A stretch of 64,000 bases of DNA from Nocardia sp. CDC159 (GTDB lineage Bacteria > Actinomycetota > Actinomycetes > Mycobacteriales > Mycobacteriaceae): positions 372,001 to 436,000 of the forward strand of contig NZ_JAMRXH010000001.1 in NCBI RefSeq assembly GCF_023740735.1, in the 5' to 3' direction. The notes below the pieces were generated by a model, which saw only the letters and a list, made by a program, of their open reading frames with translations, was not told the DNA's origin and did no database searches. Positions 36,208 to 45,089 of this stretch are shown here, piece by piece; positions within the stretch are counted from its first letter, which is position 1; every line of letters starts with the position of its first letter. Both the position numbers and the translations under genes were made by a program.

Positions 36208-37574
36208 CAGTGTCAGTCGTGCTCACGGTGGCCTCCCTGGTGGGTTTCGTCGCACTCACCGCCGGTACCGCCCTGTTCGTCGCGGCCGAATTCTCCCTCA
36301 CCGCACTGGAACGCAGCACCGTCGAGGCGCACGCCCGGGAGGGCGATCTGCGCGCCCGCCAGGTCCGTCAGGCCCATCGCACCCTGTCGTTCCAGCTGTC
36401 CGGCGCTCAGCTGGGCATCACAATCACCACCCTGGTCACCGGCTATATCGCCGAACCCGTCCTGGCCCGGCTGATCGAGCCGGTGTGCACCGCCCTCGGC
36501 GCGGGTCCCGCCGCCGCGCACGGCATTTCGCTCGTGCTGGCCCTGGTCCTGGCCACCTCGCTGTCGATGACCTACGGCGAGCTGGTGCCCAAGAACATCG
36601 CGATCTCCGCCCCGCTCACCACCGCGCGCTGGACGGCCGCGCCGATGATCGCCTTCTCCGCCGTCTTCGCCTGGCTGATCCGCTTTCTCAACGGCAGCGC
36701 CAACTGGGTGGTGCGCCAGCTGGGCATCGAACCGGCCGAGGAACTGCGCTCGGCGCGTTCCCCGCAGGAACTGGGCTCGCTGGTGCGCACCTCGGCCAAG
36801 CGCGGCGTCCTGGATCAGCGCACCGCGCTGGTGGTGGATCGGTCGCTGGAATTCGGTGAGCGCAGCGCCGAGGAGCTGATGACCCCGCGAGTGAAGATCG
36901 AGACCCTCGACCAGGACGACACCGTCGCCGACCTCATCGCCGCCGCGGGCCGCACCGGCTTCTCCCGCTTCCCCGTCATCGACGGCGATCTGGACAACAC
37001 GCTGGGCATCGTGCACATCAAACAGGCCTTCCTGCACCCGGTCTCGCAACGCAACCGGGTCAAGCTGCGCTCGATCGCCCATCCGGTGCCGATCGTCCCG
37101 GCCAGCCTGGACGGCGACACCGTGCTCGACCGCGTGCGCGCCGACGGTATGCAGGTCGCCCTGGTCGTCGACGAATACGGCGGCACCGCGGGCCTGGTCA
37201 CCATGGAGGACATCATCGAGGAGATCCTCGGCGACGTCCGCGACGAGCACGACGAGGAGGAACTCGATGTCCGCCGCACGCCCGCGGGCTGGAACTGCTC
37301 GGGCCTGCTGCGCATCGACGAGGTCTCCCGCACCACCGGCTACGACGCCCCCGAGGGCGAATACGAGACCCTGGGCGGCCTGGTGCTGACCAGGCTCGGC
37401 CGCATCCCGGTGGCCGGGGACGAGGTCCTGCTGCCCGAACCCAGCAACGGCCAGCAGGCCGACGGCGGCTGGCTGGCCCGCGTCGAACGGATGGACGGCC
37501 GCCGCATCGACCGCGTGCTGCTGCGCCCCGTCGACGCCGACGCGCTGCAGAGCTGGGAGCTCAGCCATGGGTGA
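36198..37574 (+). CDS. CNNM (DUF21)/CBS-pair membrane protein with CorC_HlyC domain
   Basis: A 458-residue protein like Rv1842c. The N-terminal DUF21 membrane domain (about residues 1-195) includes FVAAEFSLTALERS and LQLSGAQLGIT-type motifs. A CBS pair (about 215-345, including DEYGGTAGLVTMEDIIEEILG) and a C-terminal CorC_HlyC domain (about 355-440) follow. The family is implicated in Mg2+/Co2+ transport or resistance, which is not proved here. An in-frame stop at 36150 limits the start to GTG 36198 or 36201. The next gene overlaps by 8 nt. Confidence 0.92.
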   Translation: MVLTVSVVLTVASLVGFVALTAGTALFVAAEFSLTALERSTVEAHAREGDLRARQVRQAHRTLSFQLSGAQLGITITTLVTGYIAEPVLARLIEPVCTALGAGPAAAHGISLVLALVLATSLSMTYGELVPKNIAISAPLTTARWTAAPMIAFSAVFAWLIRFLNGSANWVVRQLGIEPAEELRSARSPQELGSLVRTSAKRGVLDQRTALVVDRSLEFGERSAEELMTPRVKIETLDQDDTVADLIAAAGRTGFSRFPVIDGDLDNTLGIVHIKQAFLHPVSQRNRVKLRSIAHPVPIVPASLDGDTVLDRVRADGMQVALVVDEYGGTAGLVTMEDIIEEILGDVRDEHDEEELDVRRTPAGWNCSGLLRIDEVSRTTGYDAPEGEYETLGGLVLTRLGRIPVAGDEVLLPEPSNGQQADGGWLARVERMDGRRIDRVLLRPVDADALQSWELSHG

Positions 37575-38631
37575 CATGTTCGGAATCGTGCTGGCGCTGG
37601 CGCTGCTGGGCGGCAACGCCTTCTTCGTCGGCGCCGAGTTCGCGCTCATCACCGCCCGCCGCGACCGGTTGGAAGCCCTTGCCGCCCAGGGCAAGCGGGG
37701 CGCCACCACGGTCATCCGCGCGGGTGAACAGCTGTCGATGATGCTGGCCGCCGCGCAGCTGGGCGTGACGATCTGCTCGCTGCTGCTGGGTCGCATCGGC
37801 GAACCGGCGGTCGCCCATCTGCTGGAGCGGCCGTTCGAGCTGCTGGGTGTGCCGCCGGAGTTGTTACATCCCATCGCCTTCGCGCTGGCGCTGGGGTTGG
37901 TGGTGATGCTGCACATGCTGCTGGGCGAGATGATCCCCAAGAACATCGCCCTGGCCGGGCCGGAACGCGTTGCGCTGCTGCTGGTTCCGATGCTGCTGCT
38001 GTGGCTGCGACTGGCCCGCCCGCTGATCACGCTGTACAACCTGGCGGCGAATCTGACCCTTCGGGCGCTGCGCATCGAACCCAAGGACGAACTCGACGCC
38101 ACGGTCTCGACGGTGGAGTTGGCCGAGATGATCGGCGAATCCCGGTCCGAGGGTCTGCTCGACGAGGAGGAGCACCGGCGGCTGACCCAGGCGCTGGGCA
38201 CCACCGACCGCATCATCGCCGATGTCATGGTGCCGCTGGCCAAGACCCGGTGCGTACCGCTGCGCGGGGACGGCACCACCCTGGGCGATATCGAGACCGC
38301 GGTCGCCGAGACCGGCTTCTCCCGTTATCCGGTGCGCGCCTCCGACGGCTCGCTGGTCGGCTATCTGCACGTCAAGGATGTGCTGGACAAGGTCGCCGAC
38401 GATTCGGCGGGCCCGGCCACGCCGATCCCGCGTGCCGACATCCGCCCGCTGCCCACGGTCAGCATGGGCACCACGCTCTACGAGGCGCTGGCCCGATTGC
38501 GCCGCACCAACAGCCATTTGGGTCGCGTGGTCGATTCGCGCGGCAATACCGTCGGCATCGTCGCGCTCGAGGATCTGGTGGAGGAGTTCGTGGGCACGGT
38601 GCGCGACGCCACCCACCGGATCGCGGAATGA
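37567..38631 (+). CDS. CNNM (DUF21)/CBS-pair membrane protein, short form
   Basis: A 354-residue protein like Rv1841c. The DUF21 domain (FFVGAEFALITARRDRLE, then MLAAAQLGVTICSLLLGRIGEP) and a CBS pair are present, ending soon after VALEDLVEEFVGTVRD. The C-terminal CorC_HlyC domain is absent. It probably works with the longer upstream partner; the pair is conserved in mycobacteria. Its stop overlaps the next gene (ATGA). Confidence 0.92.
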   Translation: MGDMFGIVLALALLGGNAFFVGAEFALITARRDRLEALAAQGKRGATTVIRAGEQLSMMLAAAQLGVTICSLLLGRIGEPAVAHLLERPFELLGVPPELLHPIAFALALGLVVMLHMLLGEMIPKNIALAGPERVALLLVPMLLLWLRLARPLITLYNLAANLTLRALRIEPKDELDATVSTVELAEMIGESRSEGLLDEEEHRRLTQALGTTDRIIADVMVPLAKTRCVPLRGDGTTLGDIETAVAETGFSRYPVRASDGSLVGYLHVKDVLDKVADDSAGPATPIPRADIRPLPTVSMGTTLYEALARLRRTNSHLGRVVDSRGNTVGIVALEDLVEEFVGTVRDATHRIAE

Positions 38632-39542
38632 GTGCACCGAATCTCATCGACGTCCTGCCCGAGCGCGAGTGGCGGGCTCGGGCGGCGGCGCATCGGGACC
38701 GGGTGGACGAGCTCATCGGCCCCTACCTGGAGATGCGCGCCGCCGGGTCGAAGCATCCCGTGATCGACTTCCTGTTCACCTACTACGGCCACAAACCCGC
38801 CCAGCTGCGCCGCTGGCATCCGGGGTACGGGGTGGGGTTGGAGAACGCCGTGGAGTACGCGAATTCCAGGGGCTATCACCGGGTTTCGACCGACACCGGC
38901 CACACTCGCACCGGCGAGCGGCCGATGCCCGGAGTGTGGACCGCCGATCCGGCATTCCTGGCCCGCCGCCGCGACACCGTGGAATTCGTCGCGCGACTGC
39001 TGCGCGCCACCGCGGCGCGCCCCGCCCACCTGTCCTGCTTCGGCCTGCACGAGTGGGCGATGGTCTACCGCACCGACGACGTCCGCCATCGGCAGGTCCC
39101 GTTGCGCCTGGGCCACTCCGGAACCGACGCGGTGGTGGAGTCGATGCCGCTGCGCTGCACGCATTTCGACGCCTTCCGCTTCTTCACCCCCGCGGCCGTC
39201 CCCCGCAACGCCGACCTCCTCACCCGCGACGATCAGATCCACCGCGAACAGCCCGGCTGCCTGCACGCCAATATGGACCTGTACAAATGGGCGTTCAAAC
39301 TGGCCCCCCTCCTCGATTCCGCCCTGCTCCTGGACTGTTTCGAACTGGCCTGCGCCGCACGCGAACTCGATATGCGCGCCAGCCCCTACGACCTCACCGA
39401 ATTCGGCTACACCCCGGTCCCCATCGAAACCCCGTCCGGCCGCGCCGAATACGTCCGCGGCCAGGCCCGCCTGGCCGAGCGCGCCGCCCCGCTGCGGACT
39501 CGCCTGCTCACCGCGGCCGAGGGCTTGCTCGCGGCGGCCTGA
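38628..39542 (+). CDS. Conserved protein usually annotated as 3-methyladenine DNA glycosylase
   Basis: A 304-residue soluble protein of an actinobacterial family that databases often call 3-methyladenine DNA glycosylase. It contains KHPVIDFLFTYYGHKPAQLRRWHPG, LSCFGLHEWAMVYR and DMRASPYDLTEFGYTPVPIET. No helix-hairpin-helix glycosylase signature (as in AlkA) is evident, so the DNA-repair name should be treated with care. It is translationally coupled to the CBS gene by a 4-nt overlap. Confidence 0.7.
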   Translation: MSAPNLIDVLPEREWRARAAAHRDRVDELIGPYLEMRAAGSKHPVIDFLFTYYGHKPAQLRRWHPGYGVGLENAVEYANSRGYHRVSTDTGHTRTGERPMPGVWTADPAFLARRRDTVEFVARLLRATAARPAHLSCFGLHEWAMVYRTDDVRHRQVPLRLGHSGTDAVVESMPLRCTHFDAFRFFTPAAVPRNADLLTRDDQIHREQPGCLHANMDLYKWAFKLAPLLDSALLLDCFELACAARELDMRASPYDLTEFGYTPVPIETPSGRAEYVRGQARLAERAAPLRTRLLTAAEGLLAAA

Positions 39543-39670
39543 TCCGTTTCGAAACGAGATCTTGTTCCAAAACGCCCGTCCCGAGAAGGTGAATGGGTTA
39601 CCGTTTCGACGTATTGGCGTAACCGCCGGTACGCGGTAGTGCGGGTCGCGTATCGGCGGGTGAAGGTTCG

Positions 39671-41266
39671 ATGGTTGGGGGTGCCGCAATGTTGCGGTTC
39701 AACAGGTTTCGGCGCTCGAAGCCGCTGGTCGTACTGGCGGTAGCGCTGCTCGGCGCGGCGGCGCTGCCGCTGGGCGGAGCGTCGGCGGATCTGCGGTCCG
39801 AGATCACCGATCAGGTCCGGCAGTTTCTCGATGTGGGACAGGTGTCGGTCCCGCGGGCGGACTGCGGGCCGGGCTCGGCGCCGGAAACCGGTCTGCAGGG
39901 CGATGTTCCGGCCGCCGATCGCAACAGCGGGCGCAGCACGCGCGGCTACAGCTGCAATATGTCCAGGGTGGGTGGCTTCGTCGGACATGGCGGCGGGATC
40001 ACCTCCACCACCTACGACCACTGCTCTTACACCGGCTCGTTCTTTCCCGGCAACCTGCTCGATCCGGCCCGGGGCGTGCAGGTGATCGACGTTTCCGATC
40101 CGGCCAATCCGGTCCTCACCGGCTCGCTCACCGAACCGGCCATGGTGCAGGGCACCTGGGAGAGCCTCAAGGTCAATGCCGAGCGGAAGCTGCTGGTGGG
40201 AACGGGCGTTCCGATCGGCACCGGCGTCGGCTACCTGTCGGTCTACGACATCTCCGACTGCGCCCATCCCCGGCTGCTCAATCCCGGCCCGGGCACGAAT
40301 CTGGCCATGCCGCTGCCGATCACCACGCACGAGGGCGGCTTTTCCCCCGACGGGCGCACCTACTGGTCCTCCGGCGTCGCGCCCGGCTTCGTCAGCGCGA
40401 TCGATCTCACCGATCCGGCCAATCCGCGCGTCGTCTGGCAGGGTCTGACCGGTATCGAGGCGCACGGCTTCGGCATCAGCCCCGACGGCAACCGCATGTA
40501 TCTCTCGGCGCTGGGCGGTTTCACCGTCCTGGACATCAGCGCCGTGCAGCGCCGCGACCCCACTCCGCAGGTGCACCACATCGGCCGGGTGTTCTGGACC
40601 GACGGCTGGGCCACCCAGCACAGCATTCCCGTCACCTACGGCGGCAAGCCCCATCTGTTCACGGTGGACGAGGGCGGCTCGGGTGGGGTGAAACTCATCG
40701 ATATCTCCGACGAGACCAACCCTCGGGTCGCGGCCAAACTCAAGCTCGAGATCAACCTGCCCGTCCACCTGGACAGTCAATTGGCCTCGGCGATGGGCGG
40801 TTCGGCGTTCTCCTACGATCCGCACTACTGCGCGGCCGACCGGCCGAACGATCCCACGGCACTGGCCTGCGGCTGGGAATCGTCCGGCATCCGGGTGTTC
40901 GATGTGCGCGATCCGTACCGCGTGCGCGAGATCGCCTACTACAACCCGCCCGCGCGTACCGGCCAGAACCTGGATCTGTGGAACTCCCCGCATGCGCTGG
41001 CCTCGCTCATCGGCCCGCCCGTGATGCAGGGCTTCTCGATGGCCCGCGCGATGCTCAACGGGCAGTTCGATCCGTGGCAGGCGCTCTCGCCGCGCACCGG
41101 CATGCTCGCCTTCGGCGACGTCTCCACCGACTGGTGTTTCGCCCCGCCGGAGTGGCACGGCAACCAGCTGTGGACGACCTGCAACGACAACGGCTTCATG
41201 GTGCTGCGACTGGACAACGACGTGTACACGCCGCCGCCGGATCAGCGTTCGATCGTGGGGTCGTGA
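39671..41266 (+). CDS. Exported LVIVD-repeat protein (beta-propeller-like)
   Basis: A 531-residue exported protein. The signal peptide is in residues about 1-39, ending GGASADL. LVIVD-type repeats (VQVIDVSDPANPVLTG, LSVYDISDCAHPRLL, VSAIDLTDPANPRVVW, VKLIDISDETNPRVA, IRVFDVRDPYRVREI) suggest a beta-propeller. Several His and Cys residues lie between. The substrate is unknown. ATG 39671 follows GAAGG. The stop and the next start share one base (TGATG), so it forms an operon with the DUF305 gene. Confidence 0.85.
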   Translation: MVGGAAMLRFNRFRRSKPLVVLAVALLGAAALPLGGASADLRSEITDQVRQFLDVGQVSVPRADCGPGSAPETGLQGDVPAADRNSGRSTRGYSCNMSRVGGFVGHGGGITSTTYDHCSYTGSFFPGNLLDPARGVQVIDVSDPANPVLTGSLTEPAMVQGTWESLKVNAERKLLVGTGVPIGTGVGYLSVYDISDCAHPRLLNPGPGTNLAMPLPITTHEGGFSPDGRTYWSSGVAPGFVSAIDLTDPANPRVVWQGLTGIEAHGFGISPDGNRMYLSALGGFTVLDISAVQRRDPTPQVHHIGRVFWTDGWATQHSIPVTYGGKPHLFTVDEGGSGGVKLIDISDETNPRVAAKLKLEINLPVHLDSQLASAMGGSAFSYDPHYCAADRPNDPTALACGWESSGIRVFDVRDPYRVREIAYYNPPARTGQNLDLWNSPHALASLIGPPVMQGFSMARAMLNGQFDPWQALSPRTGMLAFGDVSTDWCFAPPEWHGNQLWTTCNDNGFMVLRLDNDVYTPPPDQRSIVGS

Positions 41267-41895
41267 TGCGAGTCCTGGCCTACCTCGCGTCGGCGCTGAT
41301 CCTGCTGGTGATCGGCGCCGCCCTGCGCCCGCTGGTGCTGCCCGACACCACCGCCGCCCCACGGGTTCTCGACGACACCGAGATCGGTTTCGCCCAGGAC
41401 ATGACCGCTCACCATCAGCAGGCGATCCTGATGGTGGCGCGGCTGGATCCGACCGTCGATCCGGCCGTGTGGCGACTGGCCCAGCAGATCGATCAGACCC
41501 AGCGCACCGAGATCGGCACCCTGCTGGGCTGGCTGCGGCTGGCCAATGCCTCCCCCACCGCCCGCCAGCCCATGGCGTGGATGACCGATCCCGGTGCGGC
41601 CCATCATGATTCGGCCATCGCCGCGCAACCCGCTCCCGCCGCGATGCCCGGTATGGCCGCCATGTCCGAACTGGACCGCCTCGCCGCCGCGCGCGGGCGG
41701 GACGCGGAAATCCTGTTCCTGCAACTGATGTACCGCCACCACCAGGGCGGCATCACCATGGCCCGCGCCGCCGACCGCGCGATCCGCGCGGGCGCGGTGA
41801 AGGAGGCCGCACGCGCTATGCTCACCGCGCAGAGCCAGGAACTGGGCTTGATGGCGGTCATGCTGAATCAGCGTGGCGCCCAGCCGCTTGCGTGA
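41266..41895 (+). CDS. Exported DUF305 family protein
   Basis: A 209-residue protein with an N-terminal membrane anchor or signal (LAYLASALILLVIGAALRPL). Two DUF305 halves follow, each with the double-His motif (MTAHHQQAILMV and MYRHHQGGITMA) in an all-helical ferritin-like fold. A His/Met-rich stretch (PGAAHHDSAIAAQPAPAAMPGMAAM) lies between, so metal binding, perhaps copper, is possible but inferred. It is coupled to the LVIVD gene. Confidence 0.9.
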   Translation: MRVLAYLASALILLVIGAALRPLVLPDTTAAPRVLDDTEIGFAQDMTAHHQQAILMVARLDPTVDPAVWRLAQQIDQTQRTEIGTLLGWLRLANASPTARQPMAWMTDPGAAHHDSAIAAQPAPAAMPGMAAMSELDRLAAARGRDAEILFLQLMYRHHQGGITMARAADRAIRAGAVKEAARAMLTAQSQELGLMAVMLNQRGAQPLA

Positions 41896-41913
41896 CCTCC
41901 GGCGCGACCACCC

Positions 41914-43101
41914 TCACCAGGTGACCGGCAGCCGCCGCACGCCGAGCAGATTGCCGTATCGAAGCGGGACCTGCTCGGGCTCGATCGCCAGTGCCAGCCG
42001 CGGGAATCGGGTCAGCAGGGCGGGTAGGGCGATCCGCAGCTCCACTCGGGCCAGCTGATGGCCGAGGCACAGGTGCGCGCCGTGACCGAAGGCGACGTGG
42101 CCGGTGGCGCGGCGGCGCAGGTCGAGGACGTCGGGATCGTCGAAACGGTCCGGGTCCCGATTGGCGGCGCTGCCCGACAGGGCCACGGTCTCGCCCGCTC
42201 GGATCAGCTGCCCGCCCAGCTCGACATCCTCGAGTGCCGCGCGGGCGCCGGTGTGTGCGATCGTCACATAGCGCAGCAGCTCCTCCACGGCCGAGTCGGC
42301 CAGGTCCGGATCGGCACGCAGGGCCGCGAGCTGGTCCGGATGGTCCAGCAGCACCATGACACCGAAGGCGATCATGTTACGGGTGGTCTCCAACCCGGCG
42401 CCCAGCAGGAATGTGGCCAGGCCCGCGACCTCCTCGTCGGTCAGATCGGTCGCGGTGAGCTCGCTCAGCACGTCGTCGGTGGGCCGGGCGCGTTTGGCCA
42501 CGGCCAGGCGGGCGAGGTATTCCGCCACCTCCTGCCATGCCGCGCCCATCTGTTCGAACGACTCGGGCTCGATGACCGTCGACACCTGCTGCTGGAAGAA
42601 CTCGTGATCGTCGTACGGCACGCCGAGCAGTTCGCAGATCGTCAGCGCCGGAACCGGTTGCGCGTACGCGCTCATCAGATCGAGGGGCGGGGTCGTCCGG
42701 TCCATCGCATCCAGATGTTCGGCACAGATCCGGTGGATGCGCTCGGTGAGCAACCCCATGCGGCGCACGGTGAATCGGGCGGCCACCGCTCGGCGCAGCC
42801 GGGTGTGCCCGGGCGCGTCGATGCCGCTCAGGTCGCCGGGCGGGGCCGGTGGGAGGGTGCCACCGGAATCGTTGACCGGATCGTGGACCAGTTCGTAGCG
42901 GGCGCCGAAACGCGGATCGGCGAGTACCGCCCGCACCAGCTCATGGCTGGTGGCCAACCAGCCCAGATGCCCGTCCGGGAAGCGCAGGCGGGTCAGCGGG
43001 CTGTGCGCGCGCAACTCGGCCAGTCCGCGGGGCGGATCGTAGGGGCGTCTCGGATCTCGCTCCAGCGGCAATGTGATTGCGTCACCGGCTGTTTCGGTCA
43101 T
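41914..43101 (-). CDS. Cytochrome P450 (actinobacterial soluble type)
   Basis: A 395-residue P450. The I-helix is LLGAGLETTRN (Glu in place of the usual Asp), ExxR is ELLR, and the haem loop is FGHGAHLCLGHQLAR with Cys near residue 345. The family resembles CYP105/CYP107-like tailoring enzymes. ATG 43101 follows GGAGGAGAG. It has no redox partner beside it. The gene is divergent from the HTH/MarR fusion at 43302, with a 200-bp gap that could hold a shared operator. Confidence 0.93.
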   Translation of the reverse strand: MTETAGDAITLPLERDPRRPYDPPRGLAELRAHSPLTRLRFPDGHLGWLATSHELVRAVLADPRFGARYELVHDPVNDSGGTLPPAPPGDLSGIDAPGHTRLRRAVAARFTVRRMGLLTERIHRICAEHLDAMDRTTPPLDLMSAYAQPVPALTICELLGVPYDDHEFFQQQVSTVIEPESFEQMGAAWQEVAEYLARLAVAKRARPTDDVLSELTATDLTDEEVAGLATFLLGAGLETTRNMIAFGVMVLLDHPDQLAALRADPDLADSAVEELLRYVTIAHTGARAALEDVELGGQLIRAGETVALSGSAANRDPDRFDDPDVLDLRRRATGHVAFGHGAHLCLGHQLARVELRIALPALLTRFPRLALAIEPEQVPLRYGNLLGVRRLPVTW

Positions 43102-43301
43102 CTCTCCTCCTCCGTGAGCTGATCCCACGGTAGGAATCGTTCACGAGCCAGGCAATGATTCGGCTTGCAAATTCGCAGGTGAGCGGCGAATTATCTACAT
43201 TTCGTTGCAATGGTGGTGCGCAGCAACGCAATTCGACGTTGCAATGAGTTGCCCGCGAATGCCACCCTGGAATCCAACCACCGACAATCAGGGAGCACTC
43301 G

Positions 43302-44093
43302 ATGCCGGGACGTCGCTTGGCCTACCCCGAGCGCCGACAGATCACCGCGGGCCTCGCCGCGGGTCTCACCTACGCCGAGATCGCACGCCGGATCAACCGC
43401 CCCACCTCCACCGTCACCCGGGAAATCTCCCGCAACGGCGGCCCCGACGCCTACCGCGCCGAACCGGCCCAGCGAGCCACCCAGCAACGCGCCCGCCGCC
43501 GTCCACCCACCGTGGCCCCCGCCGTCGCCCCCACCGGACCCGACGCCGCAGCGATTCACACGATAGGAGATCAACTGGTCGCCATCTGGATACGAATGGG
43601 CCTGCCCCGCATGGTCGCCCGGGTCTTCACCCACCTGCTCCTCGCCGACGCCGACGGGCACACCGCCGCCGACCTGGCCGCCCATCTGCGCGTCAGCCCC
43701 GCGTCCATCTCCAAGGCGGTGGCCTACCTAGCCACCACCGGCCTCCTGACCCGGGAGCGCGAGGGCCGACGCGAGCGCTACCGCATCGAACCCGACATCT
43801 GGGCCCGCACCGGCGCGATCAACGCCGAACTCGACCGCCAGCTCGCCGAAACCGCCCGCCGCGGCGCCGCCCTCCTGGGCCCCGAGACCACCCCCGGCGC
43901 CCGCCTCACCGAAATGGCCTGGGCCTTCGACAACCTCTTCGGCATCGAACTACACAGCGCCGAACGCTTCCGCGATTTCATCGAATACTCCACGGGCACA
44001 CCCCCACCCACACCACCCACCCTCCCCTGCCCGCACTGCGGCGGCGCGATTTCCCTCCCGAATCACCCCATCAGCAATCAGCCCACCCACTAA
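43302..44093 (+). CDS. IS30-type HTH fused to MarR-family winged helix, with zinc-ribbon-like tail
   Basis: A 263-residue regulator. Residues 1-60 (YPERRQITAGLAAGLTYAEI, then RPTSTVTREISRNGG and YRAEPAQ) match the HTH_38 domain of IS30 transposases. A Pro-rich linker follows. Residues about 85-200 form a MarR/GbsR winged helix (DLAAHLRVSPASISKAVAYL). The C-terminus has CPHCGG, half of a zinc-ribbon-like pair. No transposase catalytic domain is present, so this is a regulator, not a transposase. It may regulate the divergent P450. Confidence 0.8.
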   Translation: MPGRRLAYPERRQITAGLAAGLTYAEIARRINRPTSTVTREISRNGGPDAYRAEPAQRATQQRARRRPPTVAPAVAPTGPDAAAIHTIGDQLVAIWIRMGLPRMVARVFTHLLLADADGHTAADLAAHLRVSPASISKAVAYLATTGLLTREREGRRERYRIEPDIWARTGAINAELDRQLAETARRGAALLGPETTPGARLTEMAWAFDNLFGIELHSAERFRDFIEYSTGTPPPTPPTLPCPHCGGAISLPNHPISNQPTH

Positions 44094-44321
44094 CTCGGCC
44101 AGCAACGGCCCCACCGAAAACGAGACGCGCACAGACCAGGATGCCGGTCGGCACCGACATCCGATATCGGTTCGCCCACAACCGGTTTCACCCACGCGCG
44201 GAAGCCTCCTCCGGAAGAGCTCAGGGCGACGTAGCAACCGCATGAATTGCCCACCCCGGTCAGCGCCGTTGCCACCGCGACCGCCTGGTCGACAATCCGT
44301 TCGCCCGGTAGCGTCGGCGCT

Positions 44322-45089
44322 ATGAGTTTGGCGGGACGCGTCGCATTGGTCACCGGCGCGGGGCGGGGAATCGGACGGGCGATCGCGCTGGCGTTGGCCG
44401 CGGATGGAGCCGATGTCGCGATCAACTATCGGGCCGATGACGGGGCCGCGCGCGAGACGGTGGCGGCGGTCGAGGCGGTGGGGCGGCGCGCGATCGCGGT
44501 GCGGGCGAGCGTGGATTCGGTCGAGGAGGACGAGCGCATGGTCGAGCGGGTGCTCGGCGAGCTCGGGCCGGTGGACATTCTGGTCAACAACGCCGGGATC
44601 GCCAGCCGCGGTCGCTTCGTCGCCGATACCGATCCGGCCGAACTGCTCCGGGTGCTGGCCACGCACGCCCTCGGCGCGCATCATGTCACCCGGCTGATAC
44701 TCCCGGCCATGCGCACCCGCCCGCGCGGGGATATCGTGATGATCTCCAGCACCGCCGTCGCACAGCACGCCGCGGGCAGCGCACCCTACGCGATGGCGAA
44801 ATCCGCCCTGGAGGCCCTGGCCCTCACCCTCGCGAAAGAGGAGCGCCGCCACGGCATTCGGGTGAACATCGTCGCCCCCGGCCTGGTCGATACCGAAATG
44901 GGCCGCCGCCTGGTCCGAGCCGTCGCGGGCATCGACGACATCCACCAGCTCGACGCCGCCGCCCCCTTCGGCCGCGTCTGCCGCCCCGAGGACGTCGCCA
45001 ACACGGTCCGCTTCCTGGTCTCCAACCGCGCCGAATACCTCACCGGCCAAAAGATCCACGTCGACGGCGGCGGCACGGACTTCGCATGA
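44322..45089 (+). CDS. Short-chain dehydrogenase/reductase (FabG-like)
   Basis: A 255-residue classical SDR. The cofactor motif is TGAGRGIG, NNAG is present, and the catalytic Ser (ISST) and YAMAK are intact. The C-terminal YLTGQKIHVDGGG is the usual substrate-loop end. It resembles 3-oxoacyl-ACP/CoA reductases, but specificity cannot be read. The stop overlaps the next start by 4 nt (ATGA). Confidence 0.92.
   Translation: MSLAGRVALVTGAGRGIGRAIALALAADGADVAINYRADDGAARETVAAVEAVGRRAIAVRASVDSVEEDERMVERVLGELGPVDILVNNAGIASRGRFVADTDPAELLRVLATHALGAHHVTRLILPAMRTRPRGDIVMISSTAVAQHAAGSAPYAMAKSALEALALTLAKEERRHGIRVNIVAPGLVDTEMGRRLVRAVAGIDDIHQLDAAAPFGRVCRPEDVANTVRFLVSNRAEYLTGQKIHVDGGGTDFA

Noticed and set aside
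43302..43500. IS30 transposase
   Set aside because: Only the HTH domain is present; the rest is a MarR-type winged helix with no DDE catalytic region.
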